Counted from the first letter of the stretch, positions 32,954 to 41,903 are shown. The stretch is DNA of 64,000 nucleotides from Deltaproteobacteria bacterium (GCA_031285295.1 JAITWK010000024.1:1-64000); one strand, 5' to 3'. The notes: generated from the letters alone by a model not told the origin. Numbers and translations are program-made.

Positions 32954-34186
32954 TCATAGCCTGTTAAACAGCAATGCGGGGTGCAGTCTGGCTATGCTTC
33001 TCCCCATACCCCACGCGGCAATCGTGCCGAGCGCCAGTGTGAAACCGCAAGCCGCCAACAACAACGGCACGGAGATGCTTATGGGAAGCCGCATAACTTG
33101 CGCCGCCACAGTTTCCGCTTTGGCAGAAGCGGGGAGCTGGTTTAGTTCCCAAGCTACTTCCATTGGGATTGCGATGGTTCCAACGAGATACGCGCCGATA
33201 TAGCCAAGAACGATACCGAGGACGCAGCCGATCAGACATTGCACCATAGCTTCCCCGAACAACTGCCCCTGTATGTTTCTCTCTGTCCAGCCAAGAGCTT
33301 TGAGTACGCCGATTTCCGGCACTCGCTCCACGAGGCTTGCAGTCATGGATTTCAAAACCAGCAAGCCCGCGCCAAGCAGAGCCGCAGCAGACACTATGCG
33401 GGAGAACCAGCCGGAAATAACCGATACCCCGCCCATGAGCTCCAGAAAAGAATCGGAACTGCTTACCGAAAGCGCGGGCATCTGCAGATTGATGGATTTC
33501 CGCACCGTATTCTGCATGGCGGGATCGTTCAGGCGTAAATACATGACGTTTACCGGGTCGGTTTCAGCGGGCAGGAGCGTTTGAGCATCCAGCAGGGACA
33601 GATAAATATTGGATGCGCCTATCTGCACACCTTCCTTGATTTCCAGCAGTCCCACCACGAAAAAAGCCTTGCCACCGACTTGCAGGGTATCGCCCGGATT
33701 AACGCGGATAAATTTTGCGAAATGCTTTTCTACCAACACTTCACCGGGATTTTCCAGACTCCGCCCTTGGCTTATCCATTCCTTGACGCGCACAGGCCCA
33801 AGATCAGGATTGGCTAGATCAACACCCATGACCGTGCGGAAGCCACCGGGCAAAAATTCCCACAGCAGAAGGGCTTGAGAAGCGGCGGCAACGTGGTTCA
33901 GCGCCGCCAAACTCTCCCGGTCAGCGGCGGGTATGGGCTGATTGGAGACCGGCAAACGCACCCCGCGCATGGAACGGTTTTCCTGCCCCGCGCTTCCTTT
34001 TTCGGGCCGTTGCACTACCATGTCCGCGCCCAGGTCTTTGAACGGCAGGTCAACGGCATCCTGATAGCCTGTCGCCACGGCGTTCACGGCCACGAACAAT
34101 GCAATGCCTATGGCTATGCCGATAATGTTGATCGCTGTGCGGTGCGAACGGTTGCGGAGTTCGTGCAGAATATAGGGCAAGTACAT
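32954..34186 (-). CDS. MacB/LolC-type ABC transporter permease
   Basis: A 410-residue permease with the type VII ABC layout: an N-terminal membrane helix (about 18-40, AINIIGIAIGIALFVAVNAVATGY), a large periplasmic MacB_PCD-like domain, then three helices in the FtsX domain (from about 265). EIGVLKALGWTERNIQGQLFGEA is the conserved coupling region. Such permeases work by mechanotransmission on periplasmic or outer-membrane substrates and do not form a conventional channel. A second, different permease lies two genes upstream with one ATPase between, suggesting a heterodimer with that ATPase as in LolCDE. Substrate unknown. Confidence 0.88.
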   Translation of the reverse strand: MYLPYILHELRNRSHRTAINIIGIAIGIALFVAVNAVATGYQDAVDLPFKDLGADMVVQRPEKGSAGQENRSMRGVRLPVSNQPIPAADRESLAALNHVAAASQALLLWEFLPGGFRTVMGVDLANPDLGPVRVKEWISQGRSLENPGEVLVEKHFAKFIRVNPGDTLQVGGKAFFVVGLLEIKEGVQIGASNIYLSLLDAQTLLPAETDPVNVMYLRLNDPAMQNTVRKSINLQMPALSVSSSDSFLELMGGVSVISGWFSRIVSAAALLGAGLLVLKSMTASLVERVPEIGVLKALGWTERNIQGQLFGEAMVQCLIGCVLGIVLGYIGAYLVGTIAIPMEVAWELNQLPASAKAETVAAQVMRLPISISVPLLLAACGFTLALGTIAAWGMGRSIARLHPALLFNRL

Positions 34187-34194
34187 AGCAAGTC

Positions 34195-34593
34195 CTATTG
34201 AATAGCGTTAACTAGTGCTTTCTCCAGCATGTTCATATCCCAGGTTCCCCGGAACATGGCGGGGCCGGAACCGCTGGGGAAGCCTCTGAAAGTCACGTCC
34301 GTGCCGTCAATTTTGTGCGTGGGACTGCCGTTTATCCAGATAATCAGCGGGATATGCTCTGTGATTCCCTTGGAATCCATGAACGCAACCCCTTCTTTGG
34401 AGTCAAAATCGTACCATTCGACCGTAACCTTGCCTTCATATTTGGCTGCTATCGTGCGTATGTTGTTGATAGTTGAACGCAATGGCCCGTGATTCATGAA
34501 CAAAACTTCCATTGTGACAGGCTCTGCGGCCTGCGCTGGTACGGCAAGCAAAAGAACGAAGAGAACGGCAAGCAAGCGTAAAGCTGTTTTCAT
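34195..34593 (-). CDS. Periplasmic thioredoxin-fold-like protein without CxxC
   Basis: A 132-residue protein with signal peptide (about 1-22, ending VPAQAA). The mature part starts VTMEVLFMNHGPLRSTINNI, where thioredoxins have a beta strand and the CxxC helix, and continues with VTVEWYDFDSKEG and HIPLIIWING, giving a thioredoxin-like strand order with the cis-proline-like IP. No cysteine is present, so it cannot be a redox enzyme; it may bind a metal or peptide. Its start overlaps the ATPase stop by four bases, and the second permease follows after eight bases. I regard the fold assignment as plausible but unproven. Confidence 0.6.
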   Translation of the reverse strand: MKTALRLLAVLFVLLLAVPAQAAEPVTMEVLFMNHGPLRSTINNIRTIAAKYEGKVTVEWYDFDSKEGVAFMDSKGITEHIPLIIWINGSPTHKIDGTDVTFRGFPSGSGPAMFRGTWDMNMLEKALVNAIQ

Positions 34594-35252
34594 TGTATGG
34601 CTCCATCGTGCATATGTAGTGTGCGGTCGGCGTTTTGCGCCAGTTCCATATCGTGTGTGACCATGAGAACAGTCACATTCTGCTCTTTATTTACCGAGTG
34701 CAGGGTTTTCATGATGCTCTGCCCTGTCTGGCTGTCCAAATTTCCGGTAGGCTCGTCCGCAAAAATAATTTTGGGATTGTTCACCAAGGCTCGCGCAATG
34801 GCGACCCGTTGCTTTTCCCCACCGGAGAGCGCGCCAGGGAGGTGTTCCAGCCGATGCCCCAACTGCATACGCTCCAAGAGCGCGACAGCCTTTTCACGCC
34901 GCGCTTGCTGCGTCATAGGTTCGGGGAACAGGGGCGCGGCCACATTCTCCCAAGCCGTCAGTGTCGGTATGAGGTGGAAGGACTGGAAGATGAATCCGAT
35001 ATTGGCCCTGCGGAACAGGGCAAGTTCTTCTTCGGAAGCCCTGACAATATCTTTTCCACATAAGGTCACAGCGCCGGATGTGGGAAGTTCGAGCGTTGAG
35101 AGCAGGGACAACAGAGTTGTTTTGCCACTACCGGATTTTCCAACCAGACTGACAAATTCGCCTTCATCGAGATTCAAGGACACTCCTTTGACAACGACAA
35201 GATCGCCAAAGGTTTTTTGCAGATTTGTCGCAGACAGAATGGGGCTACTCAT
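34590..35252 (-). CDS. LolD/MacB-type ABC transporter ATPase
   Basis: A 220-residue ATPase with Walker A GKSGSGKTT, Q-loop in FIFQSFHLIP, signature LSGGEKQRVAIARAL, Walker B IIFADEPTGNLDS and H-loop MVTHD. The LDSQTG tail after Walker B and the short length are typical of the LolD/MacB/FtsE class. It overlaps the upstream permease gene by eight bases and the downstream thioredoxin-fold gene by four, so translation is coupled. It most likely energises both permeases of this operon. Confidence 0.93.
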   Translation of the reverse strand: MSSPILSATNLQKTFGDLVVVKGVSLNLDEGEFVSLVGKSGSGKTTLLSLLSTLELPTSGAVTLCGKDIVRASEEELALFRRANIGFIFQSFHLIPTLTAWENVAAPLFPEPMTQQARREKAVALLERMQLGHRLEHLPGALSGGEKQRVAIARALVNNPKIIFADEPTGNLDSQTGQSIMKTLHSVNKEQNVTVLMVTHDMELAQNADRTLHMHDGAIQ

Positions 35253-36495
35253 GACGAAGTACCTCTGACGGTTTGATTTTGGTTATCCGCCCCGTACAAA
35301 ATAGACTGACGAGGCTGCCCACGCCGAGAGCGAGAACAAAAGCGATTCCCAGGGCAGGCAACGAGAGGCCCACCGGAAGATGCACGGTACGGAACACAGG
35401 CTCACCGCCACCAGGCAAAAAGTGCGGCGTAGGACTCATTTCCCACGGAATCAAAATATCCAGCGTCTGAAAGGACAGTACCCAACAGGCGATTCCTGCC
35501 AACACCACCCCGAAGGCGGCGGCAAGCAGGCATTGGGCCAGGGTTTCGGCTGTAATCTGTTTGCGGAGATTGCCGTTTGTCCAGCCAAGGCATTTGAGTA
35601 CGGCGATTTCCCGCGCCCGCTCCTGAATACTCCCGGCAACTGTCTTGAGTACGAGCAGGAACGTCACTCCAAGCACGATCAGCCCGATTGCCGCCGCAAA
35701 ACGATCCGAGAGCGCGAACAGCGTACCGAGCTTACGCAAAAAAGTTTCCGGCGTGGAAATGGCCGCTTTGTCACCCAACGCGGTACGCAGGGACGCGGAC
35801 AATGCCGGAATTGCTTCCTGATCCGCCGTCAGGAACAACACATTGGCATCTTGGAGGGAGAACGGCGAAACAGTCTGCACCCCTTTTGATTCCGCCGCCA
35901 GAGATTGCGCGTCTTCAAGTGGGATATACACATGCGCCAGCACCATTTTGGGTGCTTGAGAAGCGGCGACAAGCCCGACAACGGAGAAATCTCGTCCGGC
36001 TACAGTCACCTTATCACCAACATCAACGCCCTGGTCACGGGCGAAAGATTCATCCAACAATGCCTGTTGCTTGCCGCTTTTCAGATACGCGCCCCTGACC
36101 ATGTAGTTTTTCAATCTGCCGGGGCCAAGGGGGTTTTCCGGCTCAATGCCGAGAACCATTGCGAACTTGTCGTCCTGAAAAACCCACAGCAGTACAGCTT
36201 GGGCCACGGAGCGCACACCACTCATAGAGCGGACGGCTTCAATCTCGTCATGGCGTATCGTTATCGCCGAGCAGGAAAAGACCACGCCGTTCAGTTCTTC
36301 CGGCACATCACCGTTTCGCTGGATGCTTATGTCAGCTCCAACATCCTGTAATGGTATGCGCGTTGCTTCCTTGTACGCGCCGGACAGCGCATTTAGCACC
36401 AAAAGCAGACAAACGCCGACAGCAAGCCCCATAATGGCGGTAAAATGCCGCCGCCAGCGGAGCCGTATTTCAGAGCAGACAGAGAGTAACTGCAT
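35245..36495 (-). CDS. MacB/LolC-type ABC transporter permease (second)
   Basis: A 416-residue permease with a first helix at about 17-38, a periplasmic domain to about 265, and three C-terminal helices with EIAVLKCLGWTNGNLRKQITAETLAQC as the FtsX coupling segment. It resembles the 410-residue permease downstream only in architecture, with modest identity by eye, so they are old paralogues, probably forming a heterodimer. The gene starts 11 bases after the metal-sensor-like gene. Confidence 0.88.
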   Translation of the reverse strand: MQLLSVCSEIRLRWRRHFTAIMGLAVGVCLLLVLNALSGAYKEATRIPLQDVGADISIQRNGDVPEELNGVVFSCSAITIRHDEIEAVRSMSGVRSVAQAVLLWVFQDDKFAMVLGIEPENPLGPGRLKNYMVRGAYLKSGKQQALLDESFARDQGVDVGDKVTVAGRDFSVVGLVAASQAPKMVLAHVYIPLEDAQSLAAESKGVQTVSPFSLQDANVLFLTADQEAIPALSASLRTALGDKAAISTPETFLRKLGTLFALSDRFAAAIGLIVLGVTFLLVLKTVAGSIQERAREIAVLKCLGWTNGNLRKQITAETLAQCLLAAAFGVVLAGIACWVLSFQTLDILIPWEMSPTPHFLPGGGEPVFRTVHLPVGLSLPALGIAFVLALGVGSLVSLFCTGRITKIKPSEVLRHE

Positions 36496-36506
36496 AGGAC
36501 TGGCTC

Positions 36507-37004
36507 TTATTGTAATGGTTGGTGAATTTGTTGCGTTCTGAAACTGCGGCGCATGGATTCAAAAAACAAGTTGCGCTGTTCAGGAGTCATAACCTGTTTC
36601 ATATCCAGAACATGCCCCACTACCAGTTTCTGCATTTCACTTTGGCGGGTGGAAATATCCTGGTGGATTGCGTCAAGCGCTGCGCTGTCAACTATCTCCC
36701 GCGCCATCTCGACCACAATACTGTCACGCTGTTCCACGATCTGTCTGCCGATTACTTCCGCTTTCGCGTGAAAGTCTTTGGCAAGCGGTTCGATATGCTC
36801 AAGCTGTGCCTGATTCAGCCCAAGCGTTGTGTACATATGCGTGTATTCCGAAGCAAAGGGGCAGTCTGTCCCTGATTCGGCGCGGGGTACGGCTTGGGGT
36901 GCGGCCTTGGGACGGTTCAGCATATTGAGGCCATAGACCCCGGCAAAGCCGAGGTTCAGCGCCACGGAACACACCAAGAGAAGGAAAAGTGTTCTTTTGT
37001 TCAT
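36507..37004 (-). CDS. Periplasmic heavy-metal-sensor-like protein (Metal_resist/CnrX-Spy type)
   Basis: A 165-residue protein from the ATG at 37004 (MNKRTLFLLLVCSVALNLGF), which gives a signal/anchor helix; a longer frame to 37115 would overlap the anti-sigma gene. The mature part is helical with LGLNQAQLEHIEPLAKDFHAK, QRDSIVVEMAREI and VMTPEQRNLFFESM, the pattern of the Metal_resist/CpxP-Spy-like fold, and has histidines and one cysteine (TDCPF) as possible metal ligands. By position directly behind the anti-sigma gene it may work as the periplasmic sensor, as CnrX does with CnrY. Metal specificity is unknown. Confidence 0.8.
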   Translation of the reverse strand: MNKRTLFLLLVCSVALNLGFAGVYGLNMLNRPKAAPQAVPRAESGTDCPFASEYTHMYTTLGLNQAQLEHIEPLAKDFHAKAEVIGRQIVEQRDSIVVEMAREIVDSAALDAIHQDISTRQSEMQKLVVGHVLDMKQVMTPEQRNLFFESMRRSFRTQQIHQPLQ

Positions 37005-37008
37005 GGTA

Positions 37009-37467
37009 TTACCGACCCGGATTATGGAGCATGGTGAAATACGCATTGCTGAAACTGCCTTGCGGGGAAGGCGAAAACACATCCATAGCTTGCATGATGC
37101 CATCGTCAGCCGCAATCATGGGATTGTCCGCCCGTTGCGGTAACGCGCCGTTTGCCAGAAACACCCCGACAAACAATCCAAAAGCGGCTGCGTACACAGG
37201 CACGGGAATAAACTGGGGCAGACGGTAGCCCCTCTCTTCCCGCGTAATCTTGTCCATAACAGTTGCATCCAGACCACGCCGAGGTTCGGGCGCTTCCTGC
37301 GCGTACAGCACTTCCATGACGGCGCGGAGCGCGTCATATTCCAGCCGGCAAGCAGGACATGAGGCAAGATGCGCCTTAACTGCTGTCATAAGCGCAGGGG
37401 CAAGTTCACCGTCAATATAGGCAGAAAGGCGGCGCTTGCAGGACAAGCAAGAAAGATGTTCCTGCAT
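37009..37467 (-). CDS. Anti-sigma factor with N-terminal zinc finger and one TM helix
   Basis: A 152-residue protein. The ZAS-type motif H33-x3-C37-x2-C40 (HLASCPAC) with C7 and C10 upstream identifies a zinc-binding anti-sigma domain. One membrane helix follows (about 88-107, VPVYAAAFGLFVGVFLANG), leaving about 45 residues in the periplasm. It should hold the ECF sigma factor at the membrane and release it on a periplasmic signal, presumably with the metal-sensor-like protein encoded four bases downstream. First gene of the operon; the sigma gene is last, about 4.1 kb away. Confidence 0.9.
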   Translation of the reverse strand: MQEHLSCLSCKRRLSAYIDGELAPALMTAVKAHLASCPACRLEYDALRAVMEVLYAQEAPEPRRGLDATVMDKITREERGYRLPQFIPVPVYAAAFGLFVGVFLANGALPQRADNPMIAADDGIMQAMDVFSPSPQGSFSNAYFTMLHNPGR

Positions 37468-37656
37468 GGTAGGCTCCTTGGTTGGTTCTTATCGGTTTCA
37501 TATAGTTAAACTACCGAAGAGGAAAAAACTTGCGGAGAAATTTGAAAGAATTGCCGGAGCTTCCGTAATAATGATGACGCTACCGCGCTTGACCAGACAC
37601 GCTCCTACGTATAGTCTGCCGCTATCGGACGCACTACAGCAAAAAACGAGGACGCC

Positions 37657-38385
37657 TTGCTTCAAGCGGATCATCAAACAGAAACCGTCACTAACGGCCA
37701 GCCCCTGCCCGCGCACATTGCCATCATCATGGACGGCAACGGACGCTGGGCTACGGCCCGTTCGCTGTCGCGCAGCGAGGGGCACCGGGCCGGGGCCGAA
37801 GCGGTACGCCGCGTGGTTACGGCCTGCCGCCGCCTGGGTGTCCGGCATCTCACGCTATACAGCTTTTCCAAAGAAAACTGGTCCCGCCCCAAAGAGGAAG
37901 TTAGTCACCTCTTCGGCCTGCTGGTAGATTTTTTGACCAAAGAACTGCCCACCCTGCAAGAAAATGACATCAGCCTGCATGTGTTCGGCGATCTGGACAG
38001 GCTCCCCCTTGCCTCGCGCAAGGCCCTTACTTATGCCATGGGAAAATGCCGCGACAATAAAGGCATGTGCCTGAATCTGGCCCTCAACTATTCCGGTCGC
38101 GACGAAATTCTTGCAGCCTGCCGCAAATACATGGAAAGCGGCGGCAAGCCGGAAGATTTGACCAGCGAGATTTTCAGCGGCCAGCTTTATAGCGCCGGGC
38201 AGCCGGACCCCGATTTGGTCATCCGCACCAGCGGCGAACAGCGCATCAGCAACTTTTTGCTTTTTCAAAGCGCCTACAGCGAATTTTATTTTACCCCCAC
38301 GCTCTGGCCGGATTTTGGCGAGGCGGAGCTGAACGAAGCCCTGCGCAGCTATGCCGGGCGCAAACGCCGCTTTGGCGGACTGTAA
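37657..38385 (+). CDS. uppS: Isoprenyl transferase (undecaprenyl diphosphate synthase)
   Basis: A 242-residue cis-prenyltransferase making undecaprenyl diphosphate for cell-wall lipid carriers. IIMDGNGRWA holds the catalytic aspartate, YSFSKENWSRP the substrate loop, and DLVIRTSGEQRISNFLLFQSAYSE the C-terminal conserved block. The start is TTG at 37657 with CGAGG upstream; the first internal ATG would remove the catalytic motif. It opens the classical uppS-cdsA-dxr-rseP cluster and is divergent from the sigma/ABC operon. Confidence 0.95.
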   Translation: MLQADHQTETVTNGQPLPAHIAIIMDGNGRWATARSLSRSEGHRAGAEAVRRVVTACRRLGVRHLTLYSFSKENWSRPKEEVSHLFGLLVDFLTKELPTLQENDISLHVFGDLDRLPLASRKALTYAMGKCRDNKGMCLNLALNYSGRDEILAACRKYMESGGKPEDLTSEIFSGQLYSAGQPDPDLVIRTSGEQRISNFLLFQSAYSEFYFTPTLWPDFGEAELNEALRSYAGRKRRFGGL

Positions 38386-38392
38386 TAAATTT

Positions 38393-39274
38393 ATGACACT
38401 CAATTCCCACCAGAAAAGAATCATCAGCGGCCTGTGCCTGGCCGCGGTTTTGGCCACCTGCCTGATTCTGGGCGGCTGGCCGCTGCGCATCCTGGTTTGT
38501 CTGGCCGCTTTGGCCGGTCTTTGGGAATTCGGGCAGATGTTCTGGCCCGGCTTCGCCAATCTGCCCGATAAAATAGCCGGACTGACCGCCGGGCTGCTGA
38601 TATGCCTGCTCGGAGCCTATGAGCATAGTGTACCCGTTGCGGGCGGTGGAATTGGCGTAACAAGTCAAATCGGCGTGCTCGGCCTTTTGGCCTTTTATAC
38701 CGCCTTGCGTTTTATGTTCCGCTATGGCAGCGCCCCCGTTTCGCCTGGTCAGACAGACAAGGCCGAGCAGGTTAACTTTGCGGATCACGCTCTCCTGCTG
38801 TTCGCGGTACTCTATCTGCCCCTTTCTCTGCAACTGGTGCTGCACCTGAGCTTGCAGGAGCAAATGCTGATTCTTTTGGCCGCAGTCGGTTCGGATACCG
38901 GCGCTTACTACACTGGCGGGCGCTTCGGCAAACACAAAATCTGGCCGCGCGTCAGCCCGAAAAAAAGCTGGGAAGGCGCCGGTGGCGGACTTTGCGCCGC
39001 TATGATCATTCTGGCGGTTTATGCTCCACTGGTAGGCATACCCGGTCTGGAACATCTGGCCTTCTGGCAGTGGGGAATAATTGGGCTGTTGCTCAGCCTG
39101 GCCGCTCAGGCCGGTGATTTCTTTGAATCCGCGCTGAAAAGAAGCGCCGGGGTAAAAGATTCCAGCAACCTGATCCCCGGACACGGCGGCTTGCTGGATC
39201 GCCTGGACAGCATTGTCTTTGCGGTGCCGGTGTATATGTTCCTGCGTCTGATCTGCCTGCATATCGCCGCGTAA
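38393..39274 (+). CDS. cdsA: Phosphatidate cytidylyltransferase
   Basis: A 293-residue polytopic membrane enzyme converting phosphatidate and CTP to CDP-diacylglycerol. The C-terminal signature GDFFESALKRSAGVKDSS and PGHGGLLDRLDS (S-x2-KR-x4-KD-x6-PGHGG-x2-DR-x-D) is complete. About eight hydrophobic segments. ATG at 38393 is chosen since a longer frame (to 38351) would overlap uppS and lengthen the N-terminus before the first helix. It follows uppS by seven bases. Confidence 0.94.
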   Translation: MTLNSHQKRIISGLCLAAVLATCLILGGWPLRILVCLAALAGLWEFGQMFWPGFANLPDKIAGLTAGLLICLLGAYEHSVPVAGGGIGVTSQIGVLGLLAFYTALRFMFRYGSAPVSPGQTDKAEQVNFADHALLLFAVLYLPLSLQLVLHLSLQEQMLILLAAVGSDTGAYYTGGRFGKHKIWPRVSPKKSWEGAGGGLCAAMIILAVYAPLVGIPGLEHLAFWQWGIIGLLLSLAAQAGDFFESALKRSAGVKDSSNLIPGHGGLLDRLDSIVFAVPVYMFLRLICLHIAA

Positions 39275-39299
39275 ATTAAATTTCAAAGCAAGAATAATC

Positions 39300-40562
39300 A
39301 TGCAGGCGCAAAGCATCAATTACATCTCCGGGCTCTCTTATCCCTCCGACACAACCAGCGAACCAAACAGACCGCGCAATTTGGTGCTGTTGGGTTCCAC
39401 TGGCTCTATCGGGCGCAGCACCCTGGACGTAGTCGCTTCCAACCCAAACGCTTTCCGGGTGCTGGCTCTGGCTGGCGGAAAAAACGTAAAACTTCTGGCC
39501 GAGCAGGCCGAGGCCTGGCGGCCTTCATATTTGGCTGTGCAGGATGATCAGGCCCGGCAGGAACTGTTGCCGCTTTTGCGCTACCAGCCGGAAGTGCTGA
39601 GTGGACAGGAAGGCTATGTCAGCCTGGCCGCCCTGCCGGAAGCGGATCTGGTACTCTCGGCCCAGGTGGGCGCGGCAGGCTTGCGCGGCACGCTTTCCGC
39701 CGTGCGGGCCGGCAAGCTGGTTGCCCTGGCCAACAAGGAATCCTTGGTACTGGCTGGTGACCTTATCCGCGCCGAGTGTGGCCGTTCCAAGGCCTGTATT
39801 CTGCCTGTGGATTCCGAACATAACGCCATTTTTCAATGCCTGGGCTTGCAATCCTCCCAAATAAATCATTCGGATGCTGTACAAAAAGATTGTTCGGGGT
39901 TGCGCCGCCTCATTCTCACTGCTTCCGGCGGGCCTTTCCGGGGTAAAAGCCGGGAGTTCATGGAAAAAGCCGGCAAGCGTGAGGCGCTGGCCCATCCCAC
40001 CTGGAGCATGGGCGCGAAAATAACCATCGATTCCGCAAGCTTGATGAACAAGGGGCTGGAAATAATTGAGGCCAGTCACCTTTTCGGACTGCCGGATCGG
40101 TTGATCGACGTGGTGGTGCATCCGCAGTCGTTGATACACTCCATGGTTGAATTTGAGGATAACTCCATACTGGCCCAGTTAGGCCCACCGGATATGCGCG
40201 TGCCCATAGCCTCCTGCCTGGGCTGGCCCGGACGCATGCCCAACCGCTCAAGCGGCCTGAACCTGCTTGGTTTGCCGCCGCTGACCTTTGAAGCGCCTGA
40301 TGCCTCGAATTTTCCGGCTCTGAATCTTTGCCGGGCGGCCCTGAATGGCGGCAACGGACTTAGCGTGGCTCTGAACGCGGCCAATGAAGTGGCGGTAATT
40401 CTTTTCATGGCCGACAAGATTGGTTTTTGCGGCATCAGCCGTCTGGTGGCGGCAGTGCTGGAAAAATGGGATCAGCGCGGAGCGCCGCAAAGCCTGGAAG
40501 AAATTCTGGAGCTGGATGAGAAGGCGCGGCGTCTGGCTCTGGAATTGAGCAAAACCACGTGA
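39300..40562 (+). CDS. dxr: 1-deoxy-D-xylulose 5-phosphate reductoisomerase
   Basis: A 420-residue enzyme of the MEP isoprenoid pathway. The NADPH-binding LLGSTGSIGRSTLDVV (31-46), NKESLVLAGDLI, the metal-binding PVDSEHNAIFQCL, ASGGPFR and HPTWSMGAKITIDSASLMNKGLEIIEA region are all intact. The N-terminus carries about 25 extra residues before the Rossmann strand, and there is a short insertion (QSSQINHSDAVQKDCSG) between the metal site and ASGG. Standard position between cdsA and rseP. Confidence 0.95.
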   Translation: MQAQSINYISGLSYPSDTTSEPNRPRNLVLLGSTGSIGRSTLDVVASNPNAFRVLALAGGKNVKLLAEQAEAWRPSYLAVQDDQARQELLPLLRYQPEVLSGQEGYVSLAALPEADLVLSAQVGAAGLRGTLSAVRAGKLVALANKESLVLAGDLIRAECGRSKACILPVDSEHNAIFQCLGLQSSQINHSDAVQKDCSGLRRLILTASGGPFRGKSREFMEKAGKREALAHPTWSMGAKITIDSASLMNKGLEIIEASHLFGLPDRLIDVVVHPQSLIHSMVEFEDNSILAQLGPPDMRVPIASCLGWPGRMPNRSSGLNLLGLPPLTFEAPDASNFPALNLCRAALNGGNGLSVALNAANEVAVILFMADKIGFCGISRLVAAVLEKWDQRGAPQSLEEILELDEKARRLALELSKTT

Positions 40563-40619
40563 GCGCCTTTTCGTCTCATGTGAATATTATCTAACTAAAA
40601 AGATGATTCGGGAGCAATA

Positions 40620-41678
40620 TTGATCACCGGCATTCTTTCCATAGTACTGGTTCTGGGTGGGCTAATCTTTTTCCACGAGCTTGGGCACTTTCTGCTGGCC
40701 CGGCTGCTGGGCATCGGCGTAAAAACCTTTTCCATCGGCTTTGGCCCGGCTCTGCTGGCCTGGAAGGGCAAAAAGACCAAATATCAAATCAGCATCTTCC
40801 CGCTGGGCGGCTTTGTTTCCATGGTGGGCGAAAGCGACGCGGCGGATATTCCCCCTCCCTTCACCGAAGAGGAAAGCTTTGCCCTGCGCCCGCCCCTGCA
40901 CCGCCTGCTGGTGGTAATCAGCGGCCCGCTTTTCAATATGCTGCTGGCTTTTCTTATCTTCTGGGGGCTGTTCGCCGGTGCCGGAAGCTACCCGCTGCCG
41001 GAAATAGGCGAAATTCTGCCGCAAAGCCCGGCCCAATCTGCCGGACTCCTGCCCGGCGATCTGGTCAAAAGCGTGGATGGCAAGGAAACCTTTAGCTGGC
41101 CGAAACTTTATTCCGGCATTCAGGAATCCGAAGGCCGCGAAATGTCGCTGGAAGTTGAACGCAACGGGCAGTTGCTTACTTTCAGGCTTAGCGCGGAGCT
41201 TTACCAGGGCGAGGACGAAAACGGCCTGGCTTTTGAGACCTGGCGCGTCGGCATTGCCTCTTCCGGGCGCAATCAATCGATTGGCATAGCCGAGGCCGCT
41301 CGTCTGGGCCTGGATGAAACCTGGCGTCTTACCGCACTGATTGGCCAGTTCGTCAAACGCATGTTCAGCGGTCAGGGTTCGGTAAAAGAAATCGGCGGTC
41401 CGGTGCTGGTAGCCAAACTGGTACACGAGCAAGCCAATCAGGGCCTGCGGCAGTTACTCTACCTGACGGCTTTTTTAAGCATCAACCTTGGCCTGCTAAA
41501 CTTGCTGCCCATACCGGCTCTGGATGGCGGGCATGTGCTTTTTTGTGCCATTGAACTGATTTTTCGCCGCCCGGTGCCGGTTGGTATCCAGACATTTTTG
41601 GTCTACGGCGGCTTTGTTCTGCTGATTGGTCTGATGTTGCTGGCTACGGCCTTTGATATTTTCCGCATTGTTCAGTAG
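40620..41678 (+). CDS. rseP: RseP/site-2 protease family zinc metalloprotease
   Basis: A 352-residue intramembrane protease that cleaves anti-sigma factors and signal-peptide remnants. FFHELGHFLLARLLGIGVKTFSIGFGP holds the zinc HExxH (about residues 19-23); one PDZ domain (about 110-195, including LPEIGEILPQSPAQSAGLLPGDLV) replaces the two of E. coli; LLPIPALDGGHVLF is the second active-site motif. The start is TTG at 40620 with GGGAGC seven bases before. An anti-sigma substrate could be the zinc-finger protein of the nearby operon, which is inference only. Confidence 0.94.
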   Translation: MITGILSIVLVLGGLIFFHELGHFLLARLLGIGVKTFSIGFGPALLAWKGKKTKYQISIFPLGGFVSMVGESDAADIPPPFTEEESFALRPPLHRLLVVISGPLFNMLLAFLIFWGLFAGAGSYPLPEIGEILPQSPAQSAGLLPGDLVKSVDGKETFSWPKLYSGIQESEGREMSLEVERNGQLLTFRLSAELYQGEDENGLAFETWRVGIASSGRNQSIGIAEAARLGLDETWRLTALIGQFVKRMFSGQGSVKEIGGPVLVAKLVHEQANQGLRQLLYLTAFLSINLGLLNLLPIPALDGGHVLFCAIELIFRRPVPVGIQTFLVYGGFVLLIGLMLLATAFDIFRIVQ

Positions 41679-41689
41679 GGTAATTAATT

Positions 41690-41899
41690 ATGTCATTAAA
41701 TAATCTCAGCCCGGCTGATTACATTGTCCGGGGTATATTGATCGGCGGAGCCGTTGGGGCCTTCGGGGCCATGCTGGGGTTCAGCCGCAGCATGTTCTGG
41801 GGGACCGGCATAGGCATGATCGCCGGATTCATGGCCGGGCTGACTCTGGCCAAACGCGCGGAAAAAAGAGCCGCCCAGTTAAAAAACAAGCAGGATTGA
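41690..41899 (+). CDS. Small two-helix membrane protein
   Basis: A 69-residue protein with glycine-rich helices IVRGILIGGAVGAFGAMLGF and FWGTGIGMIAGFMAGLTLA and a basic C-terminus (AKRAEKRAAQLKNK). The glycine-zipper spacing suggests helix packing or oligomerisation. Sits 11 bases after rseP and four before ftsY, so it is in the operon. Function unknown. Confidence 0.75.
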   Translation: MSLNNLSPADYIVRGILIGGAVGAFGAMLGFSRSMFWGTGIGMIAGFMAGLTLAKRAEKRAAQLKNKQD

Positions 41900-41903
41900 A
41901 CGC

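Noticed and set aside
37436..37927. Plus-strand open frame over the uppS start
   Set aside because: Different frame from uppS, overlaps the anti-sigma gene start, and encodes no motif.
40556..40590. Another palindromic repeat arm after dxr
   Set aside because: GTGAGCGCCTTTTCGTCTCA resembles the start of E1 but lacks the core and the opposite arm; too short to call.
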